NCBI RefSeq assembly: GCF_019061125.1
Contig: NZ_JAHQYI010000001.1
Location: 1,426,001 to 1,490,000 of the forward strand
Reading direction: 5' to 3'
Origin: Microbacterium sp. NC79
Lineage (GTDB): Bacteria; Actinomycetota; Actinomycetes; Actinomycetales; Microbacteriaceae
DNA length: 64,000 nucleotides
Below are positions 32,343 to 41,866 of the stretch, in pieces; within the stretch, counting starts at the first letter, position 1; each line of letters opens with the position of its first letter. The position numbers were made by a program, and so were the translations under genes. Below the pieces are notes generated by a model. The model saw only the letters and a list, made by a program, of their open reading frames with translations. It made no database searches and was not told the DNA's origin.

Positions 32343-33799
32343 TAGTCGTAGCATCCCGAGTCAGGGTTTTCTTCGCACCAGTCGTGCCAGAGCGCTTCAG
32401 CCTCAAGCTGCTGCGCATAGGTTTCTGAGAACACCGTTTCTCCGGTGTTCAGGTTGACCGTTACGAAGTAGAACCACGGGCCGGGCTCGGGGTGCATCGC
32501 GGCGTCAATCGCTTCATCACCCGAGTTTGCGATCGGGCCCGCGGGCAGGCCCGGGTGCAGATAGGTGTTGTACGGGTTGTCGTTGGCGCGGTCGGCGTCC
32601 GTCGTTGCCACGACGCCGTCATGCAGCTTGCCGACGCCGTACGCGACCGTCGAGTCCATCTGCAACAGGCCAAAGGTTTCCGTGTTTTCCGGGCCGAGGC
32701 GGTTGTAGATGACCTGCGCAACCTTGCCCATGTCGCCTGCGCCCGCTTCACGCTGAATAATGGCCGCCACGGTCAGAATGCGCTGACGTTCCTCGACTGG
32801 CACGCCAGCGGAATCAAGCGACTGCAAGGTGCGGTTCACCATCGTGGTGATGACGTCGTTCGCCGTCACGCCCTCGTTGAACTCATAGGTAGCCGGAAAC
32901 AGCCAGCCTTCAAGCGTCGCAGCCGAGACGCCATAGACGGAAGGATCCGCCGTCGCCGCCTGCAGATCTTCAATGGGAATCTGCAGCGAATCCGCGATCG
33001 TCGGAAGAATAGTCTGAAGTGTCTCGCCCTCACGGAGCAGCACAGCGTTTGCGAGCTTGTTATCGACATTGCCGAGGACCTCGACCGCTGCCGCCGCCGT
33101 CATCTTCTGTTGAAGCTTGTAGGTGCCAGGGTAGAAAGTCGGCGTCGGCGGGTTCTCGCGCAGCCAGTCGTAAAAGATCTCATCGGTTTTCGTGACGCCT
33201 GCCTCATGCAGTGCGTACGAAATCTGCAGGCCACCGTCACCCGGCTGAATCGTGAACATGACCTCGCCTTCGGCGATGCCTGCTTCGTAGTCTTTCGACT
33301 CCCCCATGCCAAGGAAGTCTTGAATCTTATCGCCGTACGTGTTCCACACCCAGAAACCACCGGCAGTGGCACCACCGAGCAGTGCGAGCAGGACGACAAG
33401 CGCCACAATGCAGCCAGCACGCTTCTTCTTCTTAGGTGCGGCCACGGCGTGATCGCCAAAAATGTCAGTCAAGGGATTCTCCGGCGTCACGTCGTTGTTG
33501 GCGTCAGTACGAATCGCGTCAGTGCGCATGGCCATCGCCGACACATCCGAGCGGCTGGGAAAGAGTTCTGCCGCTTGCCGTGCGAGATCGGCATCTGCGG
33601 CAGGCGACGAAGCCGGAACCTCTGCAGCGGCAGGCGCGGATGGTTCCGCTACGGACGACGTCGGAACCTCGTCTGCCGCGGGCATGACAGGTGCCGTGGG
33701 CGGAACGGGCGTGGGTGCCTTGCCCCGGTGGGCGGCGGCTTCACGCATCTCACGGCGCGACATCGGGCGCGGCTGATCGTCGTTGGTGGGAGTCGTCAT
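32342..33799 (-). CDS. mltG: Endolytic murein transglycosylase MltG
   Basis: Membrane-anchored enzyme that cuts nascent glycan strands during peptidoglycan growth. The 485 residues comprise a long Pro/Ala-rich cytoplasmic N-terminus (1-125), a KKKK cap, one membrane helix (about 129-152) and the extracytoplasmic YceG domain. The catalytic region AAIIQREAGAGDMGKVAQVIYNRL is quoted in part: the Glu of QREAG is the catalytic acid, followed by VIYNRL. It overlaps ruvX by four bases, the standard ruvX-mltG-aroE order. Confidence 0.95.
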   Translation of the reverse strand: MTTPTNDDQPRPMSRREMREAAAHRGKAPTPVPPTAPVMPAADEVPTSSVAEPSAPAAAEVPASSPAADADLARQAAELFPSRSDVSAMAMRTDAIRTDANNDVTPENPLTDIFGDHAVAAPKKKKRAGCIVALVVLLALLGGATAGGFWVWNTYGDKIQDFLGMGESKDYEAGIAEGEVMFTIQPGDGGLQISYALHEAGVTKTDEIFYDWLRENPPTPTFYPGTYKLQQKMTAAAAVEVLGNVDNKLANAVLLREGETLQTILPTIADSLQIPIEDLQAATADPSVYGVSAATLEGWLFPATYEFNEGVTANDVITTMVNRTLQSLDSAGVPVEERQRILTVAAIIQREAGAGDMGKVAQVIYNRLGPENTETFGLLQMDSTVAYGVGKLHDGVVATTDADRANDNPYNTYLHPGLPAGPIANSGDEAIDAAMHPEPGPWFYFVTVNLNTGETVFSETYAQQLEAEALWHDWCEENPDSGCYD

Positions 33800-34272
33800 G
33801 ACCGAGGCTCCGATTCGGGTGAAATCAAGAACCCGGGGGCGGTTCCTGAACGCTTTTCCGTGTCGATAGCGTGCTGCAAAATGACCACTGCTGCGACCTG
33901 ATCGACAATGCTACGTGAGTTCTTCTGATTGCGACCTGAGGCACGCAATGCCGAATGCGCCGTCACGGTGCTGAGTCGCTCGTCCACCATGCGCACGGGA
34001 ATCGTCGCTCCCAGAGCCAACTCCTCGGCGAACGCGCGAGCATCGGCAGTTGACGGCGTGTCCTCGCCGCGGAGGTTCATGGGCAGCCCAATGACGTACT
34101 CCAGCGTGCTGTAATCATCGGCAATCTCACGCACACGGGCAATTGCGCGCTCATCGCGCGGAACTGTTTCTACCGGCGTCGCAAGCATGCCGTCGGGGTC
34201 GCATTTCGCGACCCCGACGCGCGCTTTACCCACATCGATACCGATGCGGGTTCCGCGACGAAATTCGCTCAC
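33796..34272 (-). CDS. ruvX: Pre-16S rRNA nuclease / RuvX-YqgF
   Basis: RNase H-fold protein linked to 16S rRNA 5'-end maturation and also annotated as a putative Holliday junction resolvase. The 158 residues show GIDVGKARVGVA with the first catalytic Asp, the VIGLPMNLRGED region with the second acid, and VRMVDERLSTVTAHSAL with the third. Four-base overlaps join it to alaS and mltG. Confidence 0.95.
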   Translation of the reverse strand: MSEFRRGTRIGIDVGKARVGVAKCDPDGMLATPVETVPRDERAIARVREIADDYSTLEYVIGLPMNLRGEDTPSTADARAFAEELALGATIPVRMVDERLSTVTAHSALRASGRNQKNSRSIVDQVAAVVILQHAIDTEKRSGTAPGFLISPESEPRS

Positions 34273-36929
34273 GCGGCCCCTACCGCGCGAGCAACAGCGT
34301 CCAGGGCTGCCGGAATCGCCTGCGCGTCCGTGCCACCACCCTGCGCCATGTCAGGCTTGCCGCCACCGCCGCCGCCGAGAATGCCAGAAGCAATCTTGAC
34401 GAGGGCACCTGCTTGGGCGCCAGCACCGCGAGCTGCCTCAGTCGTGGCCACGACAATGACCGGGCGGTCTCCTGCGATTCCGGCAAGAGCAACGACGGCC
34501 TGCTGTGACATCAAGCGCTCACGCACCTGCGTCACGAGTGCACGCACATCGTCAGCTGAGCCCACGGTTCCGAGGTTCTCCGCGACGATCGTCCAGCCGT
34601 CTCGCGTCGAGGCCCCAGCGACGAGGTTCGGAACCTTGTCAGCGAGGGCGCGCGATTCAAACGCGGCAATCTTCTTTTCTGCGCTCTTCAGGTTTGCGCT
34701 GAGTTCGGCGATGCGAGTCGCCAACTGGTCGCGCGGGGTCTTCAGCGCGGCAGTCAGTTCGTTGACAAGGGCGCGCTCGGCAGCCAGCTCGCGGAAGGCG
34801 TCCTGTCCGACGAGAGCTTCGATGCGGCGGTTGGATGCGCCGACCGATGCTTCACCAATGACGCTAACGAGGCCGATTTCAGCAGACGTCGACACGTGTG
34901 TGCCTGCGCAGAGCTCACGCGACCACGGGCCACCGATGTCAACCATGCGCACGGTCGAGCCGTACTTCTCACCGAACAGCGCCATGGCTCCAGCGGCCTT
35001 GGCATCGTCAAGCGACATGATGCGGGTCGTGACTTCCAGGTTCGCCTGCACAGCGTTGTTCGCGATCTCTTCGATCTCGGTCTTGGTTTCAGCGCTCAGC
35101 GCCTGGTTCCAGGCAAAGTCAAAACGCATGTAGCCGGCACGGTTCAGCGAGCCAGCCTGCGTCGCTGTCTTGCCCAGCGTGTCGCGGAGCGCTGCGTGCA
35201 CGAGGTGCGTTGCCGAGTGCGCCTGCTGTGCGGCGCGACGATTAGTGGCGTCGACAACGGTGGTCGCTGCCGCATCGAGCGTGACCTCTCCGGCGATAAC
35301 CTCAACGGTGTGGCTGATCAGGCCAGCAACGGGCTTTTGCACGTCGATAACCTCGAGCTCAAATCCGTCACCGACGATCGTGCCCTTGTCTGCCACCTGG
35401 CCACCAGACTCGGCGTACAGTGCGGTCTCGGCGAGGATAACCTCGGCGATGTCGCCAACGCGGGCGACGGAGACGGGCAGCCCGTCAACGAGAATGCCGA
35501 GCACGCGCGACGACGTTTCCAGGTCGCTGTAGCCCGTGAACACCGTCTCGCCGAGCGAACGGAACTCGGAGTACACGGTGAGGTCAGCGATCTGACGCTT
35601 GCGCGATTTCGCATCAGCCTTGGCACGCGTACGCTGCGCGAGCATGAGCTCATCAAACGCGCCGCGGTCAACCGTGATGCCTGCCTCTTCAGCGATCTCC
35701 AGCGTCAGGTCGATCGGGAAACCGTAGGTGTCGTGCAGGAGGAAAGCTTCTGGGCCAGCCAGCGTGGTTCCGCCGGACTTCTTGGTCTCGTCAATAGCCT
35801 CATCGAGAATGGCGGAACCAGCGGTCAGCGTGCGCAGGAAGGTCTCTTCTTCGCCGAGTGCGTAGCGCTCGATACGAGCCCAATCGGTCTCCAGAACCGG
35901 GTAGCTCTCCTTCATCGCGTCACGCGATGCGGCGAACAGGTGCGCAAACGTCGGGCCTTCAACGCCGAGCAGGCGCATCGAACGGATCGTGCGGCGCATC
36001 AGGCGACGCAGGATGTAGCCGCGGCCCTCGTTTGACGGCGTGACGCCATCGCTCAGCAGCATCATGGCGCTACGAACGTGGTCGGCGATCACGCGGAAGC
36101 GCACGTCGTCCTGAGCGTCTGCACCGTACTCGCGCCCGGACAGTTCGACAGCCTTGTCCAGGACCGGGCGAACCTGGTCAATCTCGTACATGTTCTCGAC
36201 GTTCTGCTTGATGAAAGCGACGCGCTCGAGACCCATGCCGGTGTCGATGTTCTTGTGCGGCAGTTCGCCGACGATGTCGAAGTCAACCTTCGAGCGTACG
36301 TTCGTGATGAGATCCTGCATGAACACGAGGTTCCAGATCTCCAGGAATCGGTTGTCGTCGACGGCCGGGCCGCCATCCTTGCCATAGGCAGGACCGCGGT
36401 CGTAGTAAATCTCAGAACAGGGGCCCGCCGGGCCGGGCTGGCCAGTGTGCCAGTAGTTGTCTTCTGCGCCCAGCCGCTGAATGCGTTCCAGCGGAAGACC
36501 GGCAACCTTTTGCCACAGGTCGGATGCCTCGTCATCGGTCTCGAAAACCGTGACCCAGAGAGAGTCAGGGTCAAAGCCCAGGCCGCCGTCAGCTTCTGGC
36601 GTCGTCAAAAGACCCCAAGCCATCCGGATGGCTTCTTCTTTGAAGTAGTCGCCAAACGACCAGTTGCCGAGCATTTGGAAGAACGTGCCGTGACGGGCCG
36701 TCTTACCGACCTCTTCGATGTCGTTGGTGCGGATGCACTTCTGCACGTCTGCAATGCGCGGGTGCGGGGCCGGAACCACGCCAGAGAGGTAGGGAATGAA
36801 CGGAACCATGCCAGCGATCGTGAACAGAATCGACGGGTCATCGCTGACCAGCGATGCCGACGGCACGATGGTGTGGTCGTTCTTCTCGAAGTAGTCCAGG
36901 TAACGCTGGGCGATATCCGCGGTCTTCAT
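34269..36929 (-). CDS. alaS: Alanyl-tRNA synthetase
   Basis: Charges tRNA-Ala. The 886-residue protein has the class II catalytic core at the N-terminus (MKTADIAQRYLDYFEK, then FQMLGNWSFGDYFKEEAI), an editing domain with the metal motif HSATHLVHAAL and the CAGTH motif, and a C-terminal Gly-rich C-Ala domain with GGGGGGKPDMAQGGG. Complete and intact. Confidence 0.98.
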   Translation of the reverse strand: MKTADIAQRYLDYFEKNDHTIVPSASLVSDDPSILFTIAGMVPFIPYLSGVVPAPHPRIADVQKCIRTNDIEEVGKTARHGTFFQMLGNWSFGDYFKEEAIRMAWGLLTTPEADGGLGFDPDSLWVTVFETDDEASDLWQKVAGLPLERIQRLGAEDNYWHTGQPGPAGPCSEIYYDRGPAYGKDGGPAVDDNRFLEIWNLVFMQDLITNVRSKVDFDIVGELPHKNIDTGMGLERVAFIKQNVENMYEIDQVRPVLDKAVELSGREYGADAQDDVRFRVIADHVRSAMMLLSDGVTPSNEGRGYILRRLMRRTIRSMRLLGVEGPTFAHLFAASRDAMKESYPVLETDWARIERYALGEEETFLRTLTAGSAILDEAIDETKKSGGTTLAGPEAFLLHDTYGFPIDLTLEIAEEAGITVDRGAFDELMLAQRTRAKADAKSRKRQIADLTVYSEFRSLGETVFTGYSDLETSSRVLGILVDGLPVSVARVGDIAEVILAETALYAESGGQVADKGTIVGDGFELEVIDVQKPVAGLISHTVEVIAGEVTLDAAATTVVDATNRRAAQQAHSATHLVHAALRDTLGKTATQAGSLNRAGYMRFDFAWNQALSAETKTEIEEIANNAVQANLEVTTRIMSLDDAKAAGAMALFGEKYGSTVRMVDIGGPWSRELCAGTHVSTSAEIGLVSVIGEASVGASNRRIEALVGQDAFRELAAERALVNELTAALKTPRDQLATRIAELSANLKSAEKKIAAFESRALADKVPNLVAGASTRDGWTIVAENLGTVGSADDVRALVTQVRERLMSQQAVVALAGIAGDRPVIVVATTEAARGAGAQAGALVKIASGILGGGGGGKPDMAQGGGTDAQAIPAALDAVARAVGAA

Positions 36930-36972
36930 AACGTGAGGAGTCGTTCCTTAGTGAGCGGTGAGCTCGGGTGAA

Positions 36973-37209
36973 TCAGTTGGTCTGCTGTGCGCTCTCAGCG
37001 GCGCTCACAACGGAGGCTGTGGCATCTTCTACGATCGCATGAAGCGTGTTTTGCTGATCGCGATAGGCGTCTGACATGCGATCGGTGAACTCGGTAATGC
37101 GCGCATCCACCTGTTCAAAAAGTTCGTGGCCACGCGGATCCTTGTTGATCAGGTGGGCAGCAACGAAACCACCGATGATGCCAAGCACGAACCAGCGTAG
37201 GTTCTTCAT
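36973..37209 (-). CDS. Small single-span membrane protein between alaS and rpsD
   Basis: A 78-residue protein with one N-terminal membrane helix (about 4-21, rich in Gly) followed by a charged helical tail ending SAAESAQQTN. Gene placement upstream of alaS looks conserved in this group, but I do not recognise a named family; it resembles YtxH/DUF948-like small proteins only in layout. A ribosome-binding site (GAGGAA) lies upstream of the ATG. Function unknown. Confidence 0.75.
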   Translation of the reverse strand: MKNLRWFVLGIIGGFVAAHLINKDPRGHELFEQVDARITEFTDRMSDAYRDQQNTLHAIVEDATASVVSAAESAQQTN

Positions 37210-37266
37210 GTCATGTTCCTCGTCGTCGGGGCGCTGGAAACCAGCACGTCTCCATCGTAGACGCGA

Positions 37267-37293
37267 AGAGGCGCCGGGAATCCCGACGCCTCT
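37267..37293 (-). terminator. Hairpin terminator after rpsD
   Basis: A 13-bp GC-rich stem (AGAGGCGYCGGGA with its complement, one G-U) just after the rpsD stop, with a very small loop. The T run after it is weak (TTCGC). It probably separates rpsD from the small membrane protein gene. Confidence 0.6.
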
Positions 37294-37308
37294 CCAAAAG
37301 CGCTGTGA

Positions 37309-37938
37309 TTAGCGAGCTGCGTAGTACTCGACGACGAGCTGAACTTCACAGGTCACGGGGACCTCTGCGCGCTTCGGAGCGCGCACAAGGCGTGCCTGAA
37401 GCTTGTCGAGCTGAACCTCGAGGTAACCCGGAACCGGGGGCAGAACGTCGGCGTGACCGCCGGCTGCTGCAACCTGGAACGGTTCGAGAGCTTCGCTCTT
37501 CTCCTTGACGTGGATGAGCTGACCCGGCTTCACGCGGAAGGAGGGGCGGTCAACCAGCTGGCCGTCAACGAGGATGTGGCGGTGCACGACGAGCTGACGT
37601 GCCTGCGCCGTGGTGCGAGCAAAACCTGCACGCAGCACGAGAGCGTCAAGACGCACCTCGAGGATCTCGACCAGGTTTTCACCGGTCAGACCATCAACGC
37701 GGCGAGCCTCGTTGAATGCGATGCGGAGCTGCTTCTCGCGGATGCCGTACTGGGCGCGAAGACGCTGCTTCTCACGAAGACGAACAGCGTAGTCGCTGTC
37801 TGCCTTGCGCTTGGTGCGGCCGTGCTCACCCGGGCCGTATGCGCGCTTTTCAAGAATGCGTGCAGCCTTGGGGGTAAGCGGGATTCCGAGCGAGCGCGAC
37901 AGGCGCGCCTTGCTACGGGTACGAGACTTCGTCGACAC
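37309..37938 (-). CDS. rpsD: 30S ribosomal protein S4
   Basis: Primary 16S rRNA-binding protein that starts assembly of the 30S body. The 209-residue protein begins MSTKSRTRSKARLSRSLG and has the S4 RNA-binding domain with LEVRLDALVLRAGFARTTAQ, quoted in full length, and VVHRHILVDGQLVDRPS. It stands alone here, separate from the alpha operon, as in many actinobacteria. A GGAAGGG ribosome-binding site is upstream. Confidence 0.97.
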   Translation of the reverse strand: MSTKSRTRSKARLSRSLGIPLTPKAARILEKRAYGPGEHGRTKRKADSDYAVRLREKQRLRAQYGIREKQLRIAFNEARRVDGLTGENLVEILEVRLDALVLRAGFARTTAQARQLVVHRHILVDGQLVDRPSFRVKPGQLIHVKEKSEALEPFQVAAAGGHADVLPPVPGYLEVQLDKLQARLVRAPKRAEVPVTCEVQLVVEYYAAR

Positions 37939-38168
37939 GAAGGCCCTTCCTTTCTGACGTGGTCACGTCGTTCATGACTCACGGGCGTATCCCCGCTTCC
38001 TCGCCCACTATGTGCGCACGCCGGGGCACTCACAGTGGTGGTGGAGAGGAAGGAGATGCTCGAAAACTTGGTTCGAGCCGCGTCAATGCTACCAGACACC
38101 AGGAAGCGCGCCTGGGAAACGCCCGTCGTACGAGGAGGTCGCGTCACGCGCACCTGCTGTCGAAATGA

Positions 38169-39485
38169 TCAGCTCTCGAGAATGCGCCGGATGCGCTCGA
38201 GGCGCGCCGCAACATCGCGCTCCGCCCCGAGGTTCTTGGGTTCGTAATAACGCCGGCCCACGAGTTCGTCTGGCAAATACTGTTGCGACACCACACCGAC
38301 CTCATGGTCGTGCGGGTACTTGTAGCCCTTACCGTGCCCGAGTCGTTTCGCCCCCGCATAGTGGGCGTCGCGGATGGGCTTGGGTACACGGCCAAAGCCG
38401 CCGGCGCGCACGTCGGCAATGGCAGCGTCGATTGCCACATATGCGGCGTTCGACTTCGCCGTGGTGGCGAGGTAGACGGTCGCTTCCGCAAGCGGAATAC
38501 GCCCCTCGGGCATACCGATAAAAGCGACCGCATCAGCCGCGGCAACGGCAATCACGAGCGCATGCGGGTCGGCAAGGCCAATATCTTCAGCGGCAGAAAT
38601 GACGAGACGACGCGCGATAAAGCGGGGGTCTTCGCCTGCCTCGATCATGCGCGCAAGGTAGTGGATTGCAGCGTCGACATCGGAACCACGTATTGACTTA
38701 ATGAACGCACTGATGACGTCATAGTGTTCGTCACCCTGCCGGTCATAGCGCAGCAGGGCACGATCGACCGCTTGCGAAACGTGCTCGGCTGTGATGGTCG
38801 CCTCACCGTTGTCATCGCCGGCAACGACAGCCGCAGCTTCTAGCGCCGTCAAAGCGCGACGCGCATCGCCTGAGGCCAGATGCACGAGTGCGTTCAACGC
38901 TTCGGGTTCGAGCGACACCTTGCCGTTGAGTCCGCGCACATCGCTCACTGCCCGCTGCACAAGCACCGTGAGGTCTTCATCTGTCAGCGGAGCAAGCGTC
39001 AACAGGAGCGAACGGGACAACAGCGGCGAAATGACGGAGAATGACGGGTTCTCTGTCGTCGCGGCGATCAAAATGACCCAGCCATTCTCCACACCTGGCA
39101 GCAGAGCGTCTTGTTGTGCCTTCGTGAAGCGGTGAATCTCGTCAAGGAAGAGGATCGTGGTGGCGCCGTAAAGATCGCGCTGGGTCATGGCGTCTTGCAT
39201 GACCTCACGAACGTCTTTCACGCCGGCGGTGATGGCACTGAGCTCAACGAAGCGTCGACCGCTGGAACGGGCGATAGCCTGCGCGAGCGTGGTCTTGCCC
39301 GTGCCTGGAGGACCCCACAGGATCACCGAAACGGCGCCGGGGGCCGCATCACGATCAGCCAGTTTCACCAGGGGTGACCCCGGACGCAGCAGGTGTTGTT
39401 GGCCAGCGACCTCGTCGAGCGACGTGGGGCGCATTCTCACAGCAAGCGGAGTTTGGCCCTGATGAAGCGCAGCGGACGAGGTCAT
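38169..39485 (-). CDS. rarA: Replication-associated recombination protein A (AAA+ ATPase)
   Basis: AAA+ clamp-loader-like ATPase acting at stalled replication forks. The 438-residue protein has Walker [12 protein letters not shown] and Walker [11 protein letters not shown], sensor motif [10 protein letters not shown] and the C-terminal MgsA tetramerisation domain with [16 protein letters not shown]. Divergent from the DUF349 gene. Intergenic space before rpsD (about 230 bases) has a small dyad GACGTG..CACGTC at 37956-37969 of unknown meaning. Confidence 0.96.
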   Translation of the reverse strand: MTSSAALHQGQTPLAVRMRPTSLDEVAGQQHLLRPGSPLVKLADRDAAPGAVSVILWGPPGTGKTTLAQAIARSSGRRFVELSAITAGVKDVREVMQDAMTQRDLYGATTILFLDEIHRFTKAQQDALLPGVENGWVILIAATTENPSFSVISPLLSRSLLLTLAPLTDEDLTVLVQRAVSDVRGLNGKVSLEPEALNALVHLASGDARRALTALEAAAVVAGDDNGEATITAEHVSQAVDRALLRYDRQGDEHYDVISAFIKSIRGSDVDAAIHYLARMIEAGEDPRFIARRLVISAAEDIGLADPHALVIAVAAADAVAFIGMPEGRIPLAEATVYLATTAKSNAAYVAIDAAIADVRAGGFGRVPKPIRDAHYAGAKRLGHGKGYKYPHDHEVGVVSQQYLPDELVGRRYYEPKNLGAERDVAARLERIRRILES

Positions 39486-39611
39486 ACCCCCATGCTATCG
39501 ACGGCCTCGGACGCTCGCCGATTCCGGCACCGGAGGCGTCACCGATGACGGCACCGCACCAGTGGTTCCGTCTCTTCGAATGAAACACGCGGTGCGACGT
39601 TTCGCCCAGGG

Positions 39612-39642
39612 TTGAACTGAACTCTGCCCTGCGTACTAGGCT
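39612..39642 (+). promoter_or_regulatory. Possible promoter for the DUF349 gene
   Basis: TTGAAC and TAGGCT are separated by 19 bases, longer than the ideal 17. They lie 50 bases before the GTG start in the divergent spacer with rarA. Best candidate in the spacer but a weak match. Confidence 0.35.
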
Positions 39643-39693
39643 GTTGCTGTCCTTTCCACTCCACCACGGCGGCCGCCGCGTCAGGAGAATCAC

Positions 39694-41178
39694 GTGTCCA
39701 GCACAGAGCCCACCAACGAAGAAGCAACGACCCCCGAGGTCGCAGCTGAAACTGTCGAATCCCCCGAACAGGAGGTGACGACGAACGAGGCTGTTACCGA
39801 AGAGCAGACGCCCGCTGTTGAGACGGCGGTTGCGGATTCTTCCGCGCCTGCTGCTCCTGCTGCAACCGCCGAGACGGCAACTCCCGCGCCTAAGCCTGCG
39901 CCGATGCCGCGCCCGGTACCGAAGGCTCCTGCCAAGCCCGCTGCGCCCGCCGCTCCTGCGGAACCATGGGGTCGCGTTGACGAGGCTGGCGTCGTGTCGG
40001 TCCGTGAAGGTAGCGAGTGGCGCGTCGTTGGTGAGTACCCTGACGGCACTCCCGATGAAGCACTCGCGTACTTCGTGCGTAAGTTTGATGAGCTTGAGTT
40101 CAAGGTGCGCATCCTGGAGCAGCGTCGCGGTAGCGGCGCCTCGGCCGCTGACCTGGCTCAGCAGGCCGCACACGTCAGCAAGGAGTTGGATGGCGCAGCT
40201 GCCGTCGGCGACCTCGCTGGCCTTGTGGCACGCATCGCGGCACTGACCGAAACGCTGAGCGCCGCGACCGAAGAAGAACAGCGCGCCCAGCGCGAGGCTG
40301 TCGACGCCGCCATCGCAGAGCGTACGGTGCTCGTCGAAAAGGCCGAGGCTCTCGCCGCCCGCGACCCGAAGACGGTGCAGTGGAAGGTGGCTTCTGCCGA
40401 GCTTTCCGCACTGTTCGACGAGTGGCAGGCACACCAGCAGACCGGCCCGCGTCTGCCCAAGAACACCGCAAATGACCTGTGGAAGCGTTTCCGCAACGCA
40501 CGTAGCACGGTCGAGCGCCACCGCCGCGAGTTCTTCGCTCAGCTCGACGAGACTCACAAGGGTGCCCGTCAGACGAAGACGAAGCTCGTCGAGCGCGCCG
40601 AAGCTCTGGCATCGCGTGGCGAAGAAGGTATCGCCGCTTACCGCTCGCTTCTTGACGAGTGGAAGACGTCAGGCCGCGCAGGTCGCAAGGTTGACGACGC
40701 CCTGTGGGCTCGTTTCAAGGCAGCAGGTGACGCCCTGTACGCCGCACGCGCCGAGCGTGATGCGGCTGAGCAGGCCGAGTCCCTCCCCCTCATCGAAGCA
40801 CGCAAGGCGCTTCTCGTTGAGGCGGCCGCTGTCGCTGATGAGGCTGACCTTCGTAAGGCTCGTCAGCTGCTCACCGGCATCCAGCGTCGCTGGGACGAGG
40901 TTGGTCGCATCTTCCCGCGTGACAAGGAACGCCAGCTCGACGACGAAATGCGCAAGATCGAGCAGGCACTGCGCTCGCGCGAAGACGTTGATTGGAAGAA
41001 GAACAACCCGGAGACGCAGGCTCGCGCCGACGGCATGAGCCGTCAGTTGCTCGACGCTATCGAGAAGCTGGAATCGGAGCTGGCTGCCGCTGAGAAGGCC
41101 GGCGACGCGAAGGCCGTCAAGGACGCAAAGGAAGCGCTGGACGCTCGCCGCGCGTGGCTGAAGGCGCTCGGCGCCTAA
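39694..41178 (+). CDS. DUF349 repeat protein
   Basis: A 494-residue protein starting at GTG, which has AGGAG eight bases upstream. Residues 1-90 are Pro/Ala/Glu-rich and disordered; the rest contains several helical DUF349 repeats marked by motifs such as LWKRFRNARSTVERHR and LWARFKAAGDALYAAR. The coiled-coil-like repeats end in RRAWLKALGA. Function is unknown; a position beside rel is typical of actinobacteria, which hints at a link to translation or stress. A strong terminator follows. Confidence 0.9.
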   Translation: MSSTEPTNEEATTPEVAAETVESPEQEVTTNEAVTEEQTPAVETAVADSSAPAAPAATAETATPAPKPAPMPRPVPKAPAKPAAPAAPAEPWGRVDEAGVVSVREGSEWRVVGEYPDGTPDEALAYFVRKFDELEFKVRILEQRRGSGASAADLAQQAAHVSKELDGAAAVGDLAGLVARIAALTETLSAATEEEQRAQREAVDAAIAERTVLVEKAEALAARDPKTVQWKVASAELSALFDEWQAHQQTGPRLPKNTANDLWKRFRNARSTVERHRREFFAQLDETHKGARQTKTKLVERAEALASRGEEGIAAYRSLLDEWKTSGRAGRKVDDALWARFKAAGDALYAARAERDAAEQAESLPLIEARKALLVEAAAVADEADLRKARQLLTGIQRRWDEVGRIFPRDKERQLDDEMRKIEQALRSREDVDWKKNNPETQARADGMSRQLLDAIEKLESELAAAEKAGDAKAVKDAKEALDARRAWLKALGA

Positions 41179-41194
41179 GTCGTCATTCGTTTCG

Positions 41195-41226
41195 AAGGGG
41201 TGTCACGCGCAGGCGTGGCACCCCTT
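41195..41226 (+). terminator. Terminator after the DUF349 gene
   Basis: A 14-bp stem (AAGGGGTGYCACGC with its complement, one G-U pair) and a GCAG loop, starting 17 bases after the stop and followed by gttcttt. Confidence 0.85.
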
Positions 41227-41317
41227 GTTCTTTCCACTGAAGGGCTCCTCCCCCGGTTTGTCCACAGAATAGGTCGGAACCACGGTGCGGCGCCGCATGC
41301 TGGCTCAGACTGGGCGC

Positions 41318-41866
41318 ATGAGTAGCGCAGTGAAGTTTCCTGGCCATCCGCTGTCTTTGGCTGAGCTATCCGCCGCGGCACTCGACGGCGACGTGGTTCC
41401 GCTCGGCGAGGGCTACGTGCCGACAGACGCACCCGAGACGCCCTGGCTGCGTGCGCGTTCGCTCGCACCGATGCTGGCGCCTGCGATGGCTGCCACGCAC
41501 GCCGTCGCTGCCTGGGTATGGGGCGCACTGGCAGAATGCCCGGCGGCCATTACCGCGCAGCGTGCCACAGCTCACCGCGTGAATGTCGGGCCCCGTGCGC
41601 GAGTCGTCTACCGCGATGGTTTCGTCGGTGAAGATGACCTGGTGTGGTTCGGCGATGTTGCCGTCACGAGTGTTGAGCGCACGATCGCTGATTTGGCGCG
41701 CGAGAGAGACATGACGGTCACCAGGTTGATGATCTTCAACCATCCGCGCGGCGTTGCCGGCGCCGTGTCGTGGTGTTTGCAGCACACGAAACTACCCGGT
41801 GTACCAAAGGCGCTGTTGTTGCTCCAGGCGCTCGCTACCGACGGTGAATCCGCTACGACTGGGTGA
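41318..41866 (+). CDS. AbiEi-like antitoxin family protein
   Basis: A 182-residue protein. Sequence parts such as [38 protein letters not shown] and [20 protein letters not shown] resemble the C-terminal region of AbiEi-family antitoxins found in many Microbacteriaceae. The usual N-terminal winged helix looks reduced, and no AbiEii nucleotidyltransferase toxin is adjacent. The start is uncertain: there is no clear ribosome-binding site, and in-frame GTG/ATG codons at 41285 and 41297 are alternatives. The last 14 bases overlap the end of rel on the opposite strand. Function not established. Confidence 0.6.
   Translation: MSSAVKFPGHPLSLAELSAAALDGDVVPLGEGYVPTDAPETPWLRARSLAPMLAPAMAATHAVAAWVWGALAECPAAITAQRATAHRVNVGPRARVVYRDGFVGEDDLVWFGDVAVTSVERTIADLARERDMTVTRLMIFNHPRGVAGAVSWCLQHTKLPGVPKALLLLQALATDGESATTG

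Noticed and set aside
32492..33901. 469-codon plus-strand open frame opposite mltG
   Set aside because: Antisense to a well-supported gene, Arg/His-rich and of low-complexity composition; no credible domain.
39355..40557. 400-codon minus-strand open frame opposite the DUF349 gene
   Set aside because: The DUF349 frame has a ribosome-binding site, family motifs and a terminator; the antisense frame has none.
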